This document shows positions 10,814 through 22,240 of a stretch of DNA of 64,000 bases, one piece after another. The notes beneath the pieces were generated by a model that had not been told where the DNA came from, did no database searches, and saw only the letters and a list, made by a program, of their open reading frames with translations. The DNA is from Alisma plantago-aquatica (lineage: Eukaryota > Streptophyta > Magnoliopsida > Alismatales > Alismataceae): positions 119,784,267-119,848,266 of the forward strand of contig OY856411.1 of the NCBI GenBank assembly GCA_963693085.1, written 5' to 3'. A program made the position numbers and the translations under genes. How positions within the stretch are numbered: the first letter of the stretch is position 1; each line of letters starts with the position of its first letter.

Positions 10814-12924
10814 GAAAGCCCTTGATGACCCTTTTGAGGTCCATGACCGGGAGCATAAAAAGACTATCTCAATTCCAAAGACTTGTTCATTAACATGATA
10901 TTGTCATTAACATAAATCATGATTCTTAAACTTAACTTGAAGTGATTTCTCCCCATTAAGATGGTATCTTAAACATGATGGGATCTCTCCCTCTTGATCA
11001 TTAACATTATTTTCATGAGTATTTAATGATAAACAATAATCATGGTGAACATTATAACATAGGAAATAGCATGTAGAAATCAACAATGAATAATATAGTG
11101 AATCAGACTAAAGCATTAAACTTGAAGAAATAATATATATTTCATATTTAACATGAAAGCAACCATAAGTATTTATGCTCAGCAGCATGGCCCGTTTACC
11201 TTGGAGTAATGTAGATCCTAAGATTGTATCTCTGATCCTTGAGGCAGTGTCTGGATGTGATTTACAAGAATATATGCTAGTCTACTTGGTGCAAAGTTGA
11301 TCCTAAGATGATCTCTCTAATCTTTGAGGCAGCGCTTGAATGTGATTGTCAAGAACATAGGCTAGTGTGCTTTTTTCCTTAGTATGCTAGGATCATGGGG
11401 GTCCCTTTTATAGGTGTTAAGGGTCTAGAACTTTCTAGTCCAAGAGGATTTAATTTTTTTTAATATCTTTTGTCATTTAATTAAACATTGGAATTATCTT
11501 AACTCCAATACATTAAAAGGAAAGACTTTGTGAAAAATGTGTTTCTCTTTGTTAATTACTAAAGTCCAACTTTCTGGTTAAAATAATTATCTTTTATTTG
11601 TGAATTTCCTTTATCATCTTTCATATCTTTTATATGAGATATTTAAGAGAGAATGTATTATCATTTCTTTTATTTTTTATCAAAAATATTACATTAACTA
11701 AATTACCATTACATTTTATTTGTAATCACAAAGAAAGAGAGAAAATGTGAGAGAGTTGTACCATTCCTTACATAATTACCATAGTGTCTTATTTCCATGT
11801 ATGTATGGCCGAGACACATTATTTCATTTTATAATAAAGCAAATCACTAAGTTAAGGAAAGAGGAAAAGAACTTTATGTTACATATACATGCACTAGTTG
11901 TAAAGCAAGAGTATACAATGTGATTTCAATGTGTTAATTAAAAAATGTTGACTGCAATTACTCATTCCCATATAATTCATTGTTGTTTAAAATAATGTTA
12001 TAACTATGTAACAATAAACCATTTTTAAGTGTCCATACCAATTACAAAAAATTTATATCTTCTCATCCATAATGACATTTTCGTTTAAATATAAAGCTTC
12101 CTAGTAGTGTTGGAAAGGTGATAGGTGAAAACCCACATTTTTGTAGTCTCAAATTAATATATTTATCCATTGTATTCAATTATTAAAACTTTGGAATGCT
12201 AAAAGAAAGAAAATAATCAAACTCTCCTTCTAGATTCCCTTCTACTATTTTAAATATATGGTCTCATCTTGACTAATTTTGATCAATAATTAATTAATGT
12301 TTACATTGCATGTGTTAAATGGATTGACATTGTGATTTATATTTATTTGAGAGGTCAAACGAATTTGAAACAAAACAAAATGTAAACCACACATTAATTA
12401 CATACTCTAGATCCTTCCTAGTCAATAAAATTCAAATTTTGAGAATCTTTTATTCACAATGTCCATATTTGTATATAATTCATTTTCATGCATTATAAGG
12501 TGAGATAATGTTAAAAGATTCTCCTTAATTATTTCTTTGATTCTAAAAAGGAGATGATCAATATTTATTCACATTTAAGTCTATTATGCCTTTATGGAAA
12601 ATTTTATTGAAGAAATAGACTCGAGAGAAGATAATGTTACATGCATTCAAAATTAAGCCATTAATTACATTGCATTAAATGCAATGATATTCGAATCTTG
12701 GTCCATCTATATTCAAATCTCTCTCAAATTAATTGGGAGGTCAAACATGGTTCAAACCACTTCAAATTTGAACCATAGGAAAAATAGAGGGTCTAGATTA
12801 TTCTTGTAAAGTTAGATTTCTTTTTTGGGCATATCTTGGTCCATAACTTCTATAGTGGCCATTAAAGGTAATATATTTTGAAAAGATCTTTTATTATTGA
12901 ATTCATCAGTCATAAATCTAAGAT
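10814..12924. repeat. 7.5-kb tandem sub-unit, second copy in A (truncated)
   Basis: Repeats 3,272-5,385 in direct orientation. It differs from the first sub-unit at more sites than copies A and B differ from each other, for example AGGACATAG/AGGAAATAG and CATGCAAGC/CATGAAAGC. That makes the 7.5-kb duplication older than the 20.8-kb one. It stops at 12,924 inside the LTR, where the 3' part of an Athila-like element begins. Confidence 0.85.
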
Positions 12925-15822
12925 CTTTTATTTTTAGGTTTACCGCTTTTGTAGGATCCACATCTATCTAGTGTAATCTGTGGAGCAATAAATGCATGGT
13001 TTCAATTGCAAGTTTTACTCTTGGGTTGTGTGCACATGAAAATATGAGCATATTGAAAACTTTTTGAGCTTATTCTTGTGAGTAATTGAGTTGCATAACT
13101 GAGGAAGTGCTTGGGTGAGTCAGCTTCAGGACACGGGGACATGAATGACCATCTTTATTGTCTAAGAAAAAGTGATTGACAAGGATGTTTGAGCCCAAAC
13201 CGACCAAACGCTAACGTGACCTTAGACTAAAGTTTAAGAGAGAAATCCTTCAGTTACCATGTACACAGGTCTTTAGAGAGGGACATATGATATTTTCAGA
13301 AGGTTCTGTCAATTAGTCTTGTGATCTGATCCACCGCAATTTCATTCACACTCCACCATAAGAAATGGGAGCACATTACTATCTTTCACTCTTTGATTGC
13401 ATACCATGTAGAGAGGTCTTGCATTACAACTATTTTCACATTTTTTGCATGAGAATGAAAAAAAAAGATAGAGTAGTTATACATGCACATTATCCTTAGG
13501 TGCATGTCATAGTAGTTGCATAACTGTCATTATGTAGTTGCATTTACATCTTTTGAGCATATTGTACACCATGTATCTTATGTTACTCTGAAAACATTAA
13601 AGGTGATGAACTTGTTCCATACCCTCCAAATAGAATGCTTCAGATGCACACGTATGTAACAAGAAGTGAGCCCGACAAATAATTCATTGTCATCTATGAA
13701 AATAAGGGCTTGAAAAAAAAATTTTGAAAAAATAATTGAAAAAAAGAGAAGAAAAAAAAGAGAGAAAAAAAAAAGAATTGAGAAGTAGGAATGAGAGGGA
13801 GAAAGGAACATGTTCTCACTTACATACTAAGAAGAATAAGCACTGGTGTAGTTTTCTTAGATATTCCATATCACCTTGAGACGGAATGATAGTGCATGCA
13901 TCATTCCACCAAAAATGTAACATTAGGACATTTTCACTTGCATTTTGCATCATGATAGGTCATTAATTTTTGTATTGCATGATTGACTATTATGTGCTTC
14001 CATATCTTCCACAACCACCTATCCCATCCACCCGTTGCTCTAATCGGTAGGCCACCTATGATATTCTCCTCATTCATTAATATCAGGAGATCTGCTTTCA
14101 TTTAGATGGTAGTTAGGAAATGAGCAACGTAGATAGGAGATCACAAGATGCATCAAGTATGGACCAAATGAGTTTATCAAATTAACTACTTTAATTGATA
14201 GTGTTTCATTGATTGGGGGACGGACATCTTTTACATAGGTCTTTGGTCGCCTGGATGGCAGTTAGTGTTCAGTGGTCAATGAGGGCCGGTTTGTGGATTG
14301 AAAGTGGGGATGATGTAGATTCATTTCATGTATTTATGTCCTGTTGCTGACTTATCTCAACCAGATCCAAAGTTTTGTTGCTCAAGGACGAGCAAGGTTT
14401 AAGCTTAGGGGAGTTTGATGCATGGGTTTTTAGTCACTTTTATAGGCTTATTTTATATCTATTTTATGCATGTATTTGTCATTTTCTTGATTATATTTGC
14501 ATAATTCACTATAGTTGGCCCTTAAACTCTTTTTGCATCAAATTATACTTCTTTTATAATATTTATATGATTTTATATAATCCCTGGACTTATACATATG
14601 TTTCGACACTTTTTCAGGCACTTTTGCATTGTCCGGACTCGATACTATCGACCCCCAGGTCGATAGTATCGACATTTCATCAAAAAGCAACCCCAAAACG
14701 CGATCTTGGAAGGAATAACCTGTGCCATGGTTGATACCATCGACCTAGGGTCGATACCATCGACAGCGTCGGGATCTGGCGATTTTCAGCACTAAAACGG
14801 AGCGTTTTAATCCGACGGTTGAGCTTTTTCGAAGTCGTAAAGTGGTCCTATGACCTAAGAAGAGCACGGATGGCCTGAGGGGGAGAGGACATTGTGTTGC
14901 ACAACATCCAAGAAGGAGAGAGAGAGATAGGCGACGAGAGACGAAGGCCGTCAACTGAGCGATCCGGGCACCTCCGACGGGCGATTTTGCTGCCGGAAGA
15001 CTGCAAAACGCACGTTTCTCGAGGAGGATCTCTAGGAACACCTTTGTATCAGGGGTTACACGAGTTTGCTCCATGTTTCCCATGTTTTTCTTCTCTACTC
15101 CTCTGTATTTCATTGAGATGACCATGCGGGGCTAATCCCCTCCATCTTTAGGACCGGGAGTAGCCCGGGAATGCATTGGATGACAGTTTTATATTAATAA
15201 TTCATATTTTCTCTCTTAAATCCGTGGTATAGTTTCATTTTATCCATATATTGTTATGCTTGATCACCATAATAATAACTTAATGCCCTTAATCACTTCG
15301 ACAGAAGGATTAATGGTTGAAAGGAGATGAAACCTACATTAATCGATAAATCCCTTGACAAAGGAGGTGTAAAATTAATGGTGGAAACTGAGAGATTGGT
15401 TGTAATGCGCTTAGTTTAGGGGAATGATTACTACGACGGTGGAATCAACCTAACCCTAAGTAGTGAATTACACCACGACAGTGGGTAATTCTATTTTCAG
15501 GCCACTACCCAGAAAGAGAGAGAAGATTGAGGAGTTATATGAAACCTAATGCAATGTTGACCCGCGGTGAAACCGAAATCCTAAAGATATCCTTTTGAAT
15601 TGATTAAATCAACCTTTAATCGATTGTTTGCTTTGTTTTATTTTTATTTTCTTTTAATTTCGACAACAAACCCTACTTTTTTATCCGGCTTAGTTGATCG
15701 CAAATAGTTAGTAGAAGTCTCCAATAATTCAACGTATCCCTGTGTTCGACTCGGGCCTCACAAAGGCCTATATTACTAGACGCGTACACTTGCGTTTTTA
15801 GCGCGTAGTAAAATACACGTCA
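12925..15822 (+). mobile_element. Athila-like Gypsy element K, 5'-truncated (3' untranslated region plus 3' LTR)
   Basis: From 12,925 the sequence parallels the 3' non-coding end of the full element at 61,800-63,316. Both show the same order of blocks: GGATCCA...CTAGTGTAATC, ACACAGGTC, an A-rich run, GTTGCTCAAGG-CGAGCAA, then the polypurine tract. The LTR is 14,416-15,822. No gag or pol remains. The left end abuts the truncated 7.5-kb sub-unit at 12,924. The absence of a left LTR means a deletion, not a simple insertion, formed this junction. Confidence 0.8.
14416..15822 (+). repeat. 3' LTR of element K
   Basis: 1,407 bp from TGATGCATGG, just after AAGCTTAGGGGAGTT, to AAATACACGTCA. The second half closely follows the LTR at 51,933-53,547 (GGGGCTAATCCCC, CTCGGGCCTCACAA, TAGCGCGTAGTAAAATACACGTCA). 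The first half is diverged. It has four GTCGATAC(C/T)ATCGAC-type palindromes at 14,638, 14,659, 14,730 and 14,750. Confidence 0.85.
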
Positions 15823-15840
15823 ATCTATCACTAAACCTTC

Positions 15841-16095
15841 TCATACATCAACATACTCCAGCACCTTGTGAATCTCTTTGACACGCGTTGGTGAAGGCAG
15901 ATGTACAACTTGAAGATGATTGGAGAGGTTAGATGGTGCAAAGGGCTTGCCGCAACATGTATGACGCCTTTCAAAAGGACAAATAAAATGCATAGAGGGC
16001 TCAACCATGCATAAGCTTGGCGGCTTCCCAAAAGATGGACAAGACACAATGGTTGGAACTTCTTGATGTTGCAACACAGTTGTTAATGTTGGCAT
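15841..16095 (-). pseudogene. Zinc-finger N-terminal fragment of an RT-type gene (probable)
   Basis: An 84-codon minus-strand ORF contains ICPFERRHTCCGKPFAP followed by SNLSNHLQVVHLP, resembling a C2H2 finger (C...C...H...H) with a spoiled first half. From memory, proteins of the same plant RT family start with such a finger, and the RT C-terminal part lies next door on the same strand. The order (C-terminal piece upstream of this N-terminal piece) means it would belong to a second gene copy. It is cut by element K at 15,822. It could instead be an unrelated zinc-finger remnant. Confidence 0.4.
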
Positions 16096-16997
16096 CTATT
16101 GGGTTTTATCAGGAGTGTTGTGTTTCTGGGTTCTCATGTGAATCTTAGGGGGAGCTTCTTGTCAACTGTGTCATAGGATGCCCATTTAAATAATCAACCA
16201 GAGTGGTAGGAATCACATCCTAATTTGGGTAGTGAAGAGGAAGGATATAGTTGCAGAAGCTTGAATTAGCGGGAGCAATGCAGACTATATAGGTGGACGT
16301 AGTGTAGAGGAGATGGACAACGAGAGTCATCCGATCAACATGAAAGAGGATAGGAAGTCCCTTAGCAAGAAGTACCATCAATGAACAGAGCTTGACACAA
16401 AGGCTACAAGAGGAGAGGTTGAGACTGGACTGTTTTCACTATGGTGAGAGGGGCTCATCGTTGTGACGTGATCTCGCCACCAAGTCCTTGCGCAGGGAGA
16501 TGACAAAAAGCACAAGGATCCACAACTGAGGTTGGAGAGAAGAGAACGATGAAGAGCCTATAACTCTATGATTTTCCTCCACAACAAAGAGGCTTTCTTG
16601 AACTGGGTGGAAGAATTGCTTCGAAACCCAGTCTTACCTGATATGCTTCAAGCGGTAGATATCAACATCCACAACTCAGGCATCATGCCAACGTTCACCA
16701 TCAATCCTATAGTTTTTTTGGTTGTGGTAGAAGAAGCAGAGGAGTTGGGGAGGAGGATCCAGACTAAAATGAGGAATCTTGCATGTGTCCTATTGGGGTG
16801 GGGTGTCCAGAGGCGTTGAGCCTCATCATCGGGCAGCGACTGCACGAGAAGGAACCGGTCAAGCAAGGAGCAGCGACCATTGTGATGCAATCCCTACATG
16901 TCGAAGAGATTCAGTTGTCCCCTAGGACATCCCGCCACCTCCGGTGGCAGCAGTCACTCACTCACAATCAATTGTACTAATTGCATATTTTAATCAA
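16096..16997. other. Stretch between RT fragments, nothing recognised
   Basis: Short ORFs on both strands (for example 16,568-16,819 plus and 16,648-16,890 minus) overlap each other, and none shows a domain I can name. It may be the spacer between two RT gene copies. Confidence 0.4.
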
Positions 16998-18477
16998 TTA
17001 CAATGAGATAGAAGGCAGACAGGAAACAAGTTGCATTGTCAGCCTTTTTTGGATGGAAAAACCAATGCTACGAAACACTACATCTATAGAAATTGGGGTC
17101 ATAACATTACTATGTATAATTGTTTGGAGCCTTTTGAGTAAATCTACGCCTCGGGTGCCAAGAACCCAAAAGTGTTGAACCCAAAAGGTATAAAAACATG
17201 TTGATTGCCGATGCATGCTTTTTTGTGCTTGGCCACTTTGGCTGAGGTAGTTTTCAAGGACAATATTTCCCAAAATAAAATCCCCACCTTTCAATCCCAC
17301 CATTGGGGAAAACGATGTTAGATCTACACATGCATGCTTGTCTCCAACCCAGCCAAAATTCAAGATATTTGTTGGTCTCAGTGTCGATCTCCCCTCATGT
17401 GGATCAGCCAAAATATTTTACAGGTGCCTCTTTCTTAGAAGCCAGTCCTACATGTCTAAGTACATCACAAAAACATTCCTAACAAGGTCATTCCTATACT
17501 TGAAACATGGGAGCTTCCTACAGTGAAATGTGTGCTCCCCAAATGTGTCTAAGCATTCCTTGCGACAAAACAGACATAATTCATCAATAGGGAATAGAGG
17601 GGTTATAAGACGATATCGCAAGTATGGTACTCTAATGGGGACATATACAGTCCAAGTCCATCAAGAGGAATAGCAAGAAGAAAATCATGAACATGCTTTA
17701 CTTGCAAACACTTGAAAACTGCTTTCTATCTTATTGTCATGTCAAATTTAACATCCATATCCTTAACAATTTTGCTAAGAAAGGCACTCGCCAAAGCATG
17801 TTGGGCTTTAAGGGGGATGGTGTCCTTATTAGAAAAATAATTAAGATCAAAACATGAAGTCTTGACACAAATACCATCTAAAGAAGAATAAAAATTAGAG
17901 TCCATACAACATATCCCACTCTATCTCACAAAATGTGATCTTGAAGCACCCATGATTGGGCTCTGGAGGCCAAAAAAGCATACAAAGAGGCCTTTGTTGT
18001 CGAGTGTATCCCCATACCACTAATTCTAATGGGTAAAGAAGCAATTTGTCATTGAAGGTCACCAAAAAAAGGACCTCCACATATTACAGTATCCTCAATA
18101 GACCCTTGTAGCTCTCCATCAACCACAATAAAACCTCCTTCATGTGTACATATTGGCATGTCCTTAATTCAAACATAAGCTTCCTGATACCCATGCAAGA
18201 TTGGAGTAGAAGAAGCTCACTTTGTCGGTCATGTAACTGTGGGAGAAGATGCATCAAGTCGACGGCCTTGGTATCCCTCCTCATGGTCATATCCTCAATA
18301 AAAGATTTGTCCCTAGTAACAGTTCCTCCAAGTAGCTTGACTCCCAATAGAGGCATCTCAATGTCCATAAGAAACAACCCATTATCAAGCTTCCTACCAT
18401 AGCAAGTAGTCCAAAAGAGCTCAGTTTTACGAATATTCAAAATAAGCCCCAACCATGGACCGATGTGTTGAATGATG
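16998..18477 (-). pseudogene. Reverse transcriptase pseudogene, C-terminal part
   Basis: Minus-strand blocks read LDIIQHIGPWLGLILNIRKTE at the start (18,4xx), then LLGVKLLGGTVTRD and LLPQLHDRQSELLLLQSCMG, then a CX2C...H...C knuckle (LCLFCRKECLDTFGEHTFHC), then HEGRSTLRPTNIL and GWVGDKHACVDLT, and end in LVSCLPSISL-stop at 16,998. The order and spacing fit the C-terminal half of the plant RVT_1-type gene whose front half is at 30,078-30,791. Several frame changes and stops show it is dead. The break at LD/LD with TCAAG repeated on both sides is the element E insertion site. Confidence 0.75.
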
Positions 18478-19869
18478 TCAAGTGTAACATCCGTCACCTG
18501 GGTTATGTTTTAACCCTAGGTTTTTTGCTTAATAAAGTTGATTACATGCTTTCTCTTATCTTTTGAAAAGTAATTAAGGCTCAAGAGGAACTAATATTTC
18601 AATTTTAGTCCTTTTTGAATAATGTTGAAACATTGTTTTGTTAATATTGGACTAATGTGCAAATTACCCAAGTTGAGGGGTTAACTTGCAAATTGTATAT
18701 ATTAAAATGTTCCTCAGATGTTGAGACATCATAAGAATAAATATGATGCAGTGGTGGGGTTTCCACAAGCTTGAGCACCAAGATAAAGCTTGTAGAGTAA
18801 TCCTTGTGCATTAAAACCTAGTTTTGGTGTAATGTGCAATTTACCCAAGACCTAGGGTTCAATATGCAAAATATCACCTCTAGAGGGTCCCTCATGTTTC
18901 TTGACATCATTTAGAGAGAAGAAAATGAGAGGGGCGCCTCATTTGAATTATCATGGAGGAGAGAGAATCTTGATAATAAAATAATCAAGATTTAAGCATA
19001 AAAGGAACTTTAATTCAATTTAATGCAAAAAGAAATATATTAATTGAAGAGCCCTTCAACCAAAAGTTGAGGGATGAGTTTGCAAAGTTTTGGACGAGCT
19101 TGTGCCTTGAAAAGGCACAAAAAGATCTTGGTTGAGTAGAAAGCCCACTCACATTAACTTAGTAAAAAGTATTATCCATTAAAAGTATGATATTAGTATA
19201 ATATGATTAAGGTGCTTAATTTCTTTTCCTTTGATTATTGGATAATGAAGAGGTTTTACAAAAGTATGAAGATGGCTTAGTGGCCAAGAAACTGAGGGGG
19301 AAGTGGTGGAAATAATTTTGGAAAAAAAGGGATTAATTCCATTTTCTCTTTCCTTAGAAATTCCCTTATACATATCTCATTTCCTAGCCACTTAAGGATC
19401 TTTCTTGGAATTCCTTTTCTTTTCTTGCCTTGGCCAACCATGAGAGAGCTCAGGAGCAGGAGAAGGACGACCCCAACCTGTTGGTAAGCTTTGGATCATC
19501 TTTCACCTTGGTTTCATTGTGAAAACCAAAAATCAATGCTTGATTCTTTGTTTTCTTCACTTGATTTCCAACCCTAGCCAACTCTTTCATCCAAAACCTT
19601 GAGAATGGACCTTGGACGGTTATCAAAGCTCATACACCATTAGAGAACGTGGATCTTGAATCTTGGAATCAGATTCAATGGCAGGTTATAAAACTTAAAC
19701 CCTTAAATATTGATATTGCATTCAATCCTCCAAGATTTGTTGATTATTTTCTTCTATTTGAACTTCCTTTGATTCATTGCTGCAATTTCCATGAAAATGG
19801 TAGTAGTTCTTGGAGGAACGAAGGAAGATGATGATGACATCATCTTGGACACATTTCCCAAGAAAATGC

Positions 19870-20990
19870 TAGACCAAACCGTTTCAACTTAAGTGCTCAA
19901 TCGGTTTCACAAACCGTTTGGTAGTAAACGGTTTCAAACCATTTGGGAGTGTTGACCATAGTTGACCATTTGCAGAATTGATGATAATGATGATGGTTAA
20001 TGATCCATCAAATATGATTGATTAGTTTCAAAGGGATTTTTAGTTGAAGGTCTATCAATTACCAAACCCTAATCGGGTTAAGTGCAGATTTTTTAATTGA
20101 TTGACTTAGAACTTTGGGTTGATTGACCCAAACGGTTTCAAAACCATTTGGAGATCACCCAAACAATCTCAAGACCGTTTGGAGGTCAACCAAGACCATT
20201 TGGAGGTCTAGGGTTGAGTATGGTTGGGTAATTGAAGATCTAAAGATACCAAATTGATATGCAATCAATAATCGAGTTGATGATCAATACAAAGATCCAA
20301 ACCCTAATTGGATGTCATGGATTTTAATGATGGGATGGGCAAACGGTCTCAAGACCATTTGGAGGTCATCCAAACGACCTCAAGACCGTTTGAGGTCAGG
20401 TCATGCTCAATTGGATTGGAGGTCTAATGATTTTATAGTAATTAGTTTCACAATGACTAATATTGAAGGTTCATTGATTTCAAACGTCCCTAATCCAATT
20501 AGGTTAAAAACCCTAATTGATGATCAATTGAAGGTTAAATCAATTGAAAGATGATTTATTAAAGTCAATTGAAGTGTGGTGCTTAGGTCCAATTGATGAG
20601 TAGATACATGGATTCAATTGTTGAGGGAATCAATATTGGAAATCATAAATTAATGTAAGTGATTAATACCATTTTTGGTCCAACCGATTTTGAGGAGGTT
20701 TGGACCAAAGGGTCTCAAGACCGTTTGAGTCCAAACAGTCTCAAGACTGTTTGGGAACAAACGATCCCAAACCGGTTGAGACTCAAATGGTTTCAAACAT
20801 CAACTTTTTCAGACAGTTTCAAGCACCTACTTTACTAAATGGTTTCAAGTGTTTGATCAAGACCGTTTGGAGGTCTAAACGGTGTTAGACCGTTTGGTGG
20901 TATTTTAGAAAGACCGTTTGAGGTCTGATTGGTCAAGACCGTTTGGGGTCTAAGTGACCAAGACTGTTTGGAAGCAATTAACCAAAACCG
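19870..20990. repeat. Interrupted-palindrome motif cluster in element E
   Basis: Many copies of AAACGGT and ACCGTTT are scattered here, often paired as an inverted repeat whose best form is CCAAACGGTCT-CA-AGACCGTTTGG (11-bp arms). Pairs occur near 20,340-20,362, 20,371-20,392, 20,705-20,729 and 20,731-20,755, with the arms mutated together in some (CCAAACAGTCT with AGACTGTTTGG). Spacing is irregular, so this is not a simple satellite. I see no coding function. Confidence 0.8.
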
Positions 20991-21334
20991 CATGGATACT
21001 TAAAGTGGTTAAAGGACAAATTGTTTAGTTGAACAATACATGATGTAATCAAGGGTCATTATAATAATTGTATCCTTAATGAGATTGGGTGATTAGTAGC
21101 TTTTGAATAATGAATATTTAATGATCATGGAAGTAATCACATAATCCATTGTGTCAATTCTTCTTTAGAGTCGAGTTGACTTAGTCTAATCAAGTATGTA
21201 GTAAGTATCATCTTACAGAGGATGAGAGAGAGAGGATTTCCTACATGAATGATAACCATGTAATGGTTAAGTCTTCACACTTTCAACATGAATGAATGTA
21301 TAATTAGGGTATGACTCCTGATAGGGAGATCATG

Positions 21335-21729
21335 AAACCCTAATTAAGAATATTAATGAATCCTAACCCGAATTGAAGGCAATGATAGGTGAAACCCTAA
21401 TCCACAGTGATGATATGATTCTAAATTCAGAGTAGGGACATGAGAATTCATAATTCTAGATGTTTTGATGATCATCCCTAATCATGGGATATTGAATAGT
21501 AAACCCTAATCTGGTGATGTGATGAGAATAGTAAACCCAAATCTAGGGTGATGTGATGTGAGTAGTAAACCCTAATTGTAAATAAAGTGAAGGTGTATGA
21601 GAAACCGTAATTCTAGGTTATACTATATAACATGAAACTCTAAGGTTGGACAATGAAATGATGAATCATTGCTTCTAATTGAACAAAGGGGATGAATAAT
21701 ACTAATTGAAATAGAAAGGGAAACCCTAA
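21335..21729 (+). promoter_or_regulatory. Telo-box cluster in the element E LTR (copy B)
   Basis: Offset-20,786 copy of the cluster at 549-943, with all five exact AAACCCTAA words conserved. Confidence 0.5.
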
Positions 21730-22240
21730 CCCTGGTAAGGGAATAGTGGTGTTACCCTTGAATAGAAATGTTATAGTTGTTTTGCATTGTGCTGATATGA
21801 AATTGATGTAATTGTTATCATCTGTACAAATCATGCAGGTTTTATGAGATAATGAACATAGCCAGGTATGAGCTATGATGCTTTATTTATTGAAAGTGAT
21901 TTATGAGCATTGTGAGCCATAATATGTTGTGTTGCCTAGTGAGAGGTAACAAAAGAGATTAATAGGCTTTAAGAGCCATGTGAAATACATGCATTGCAAT
22001 TATCATGTTTACACTGTCAGATGACCTGATGGCATTAAGTTACCTGTTAAAGTGGTAACAAGTATTTTGATGATCTAAGGGCTTGAACACCCATATTCTT
22101 GAATCATGATGATGAGATGATAAGGGACTGAGATCCCAATAAACTTGATGGAAATAGTACTCATTCTTTATAGAAAATTGTTATAATGGCTTATGTTTGA
22201 AAACTTGGATGATGCTAAATGAATATGATATTGTACTTAT

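Larger units (their letters stand above)
1..12924. repeat. Left copy (A) of a 20.8-kb tandem segmental duplication
   Basis: Position 1 matches position 20,787, and the match continues at a constant offset of 20,786 to about 12,924, with one 1-bp indel in a T run near 11,675. Differences seen by eye are scattered single bases, for example T1460/G22246 and C2153/T22939. Copy A ends where its sequence changes to an Athila-like 3' fragment. The left boundary lies outside the window. The block holds only repeat-derived sequence: part of a long LTR, a non-coding LTR derivative, an inverted LTR and a reverse-transcriptase pseudogene fragment. Confidence 0.95.

Noticed and set aside
10475..10825. 116-codon ORF (also 31,261-31,611) as a gene
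   Set aside because: It runs across the tandem-duplication junction filler and is frame-shifted in the third copy, so the frame is incidental.
14745..15125. 126-codon minus-strand ORF as a gene
   Set aside because: It lies wholly within the LTR of element K, antisense to it, and overlaps a plus-strand ORF.
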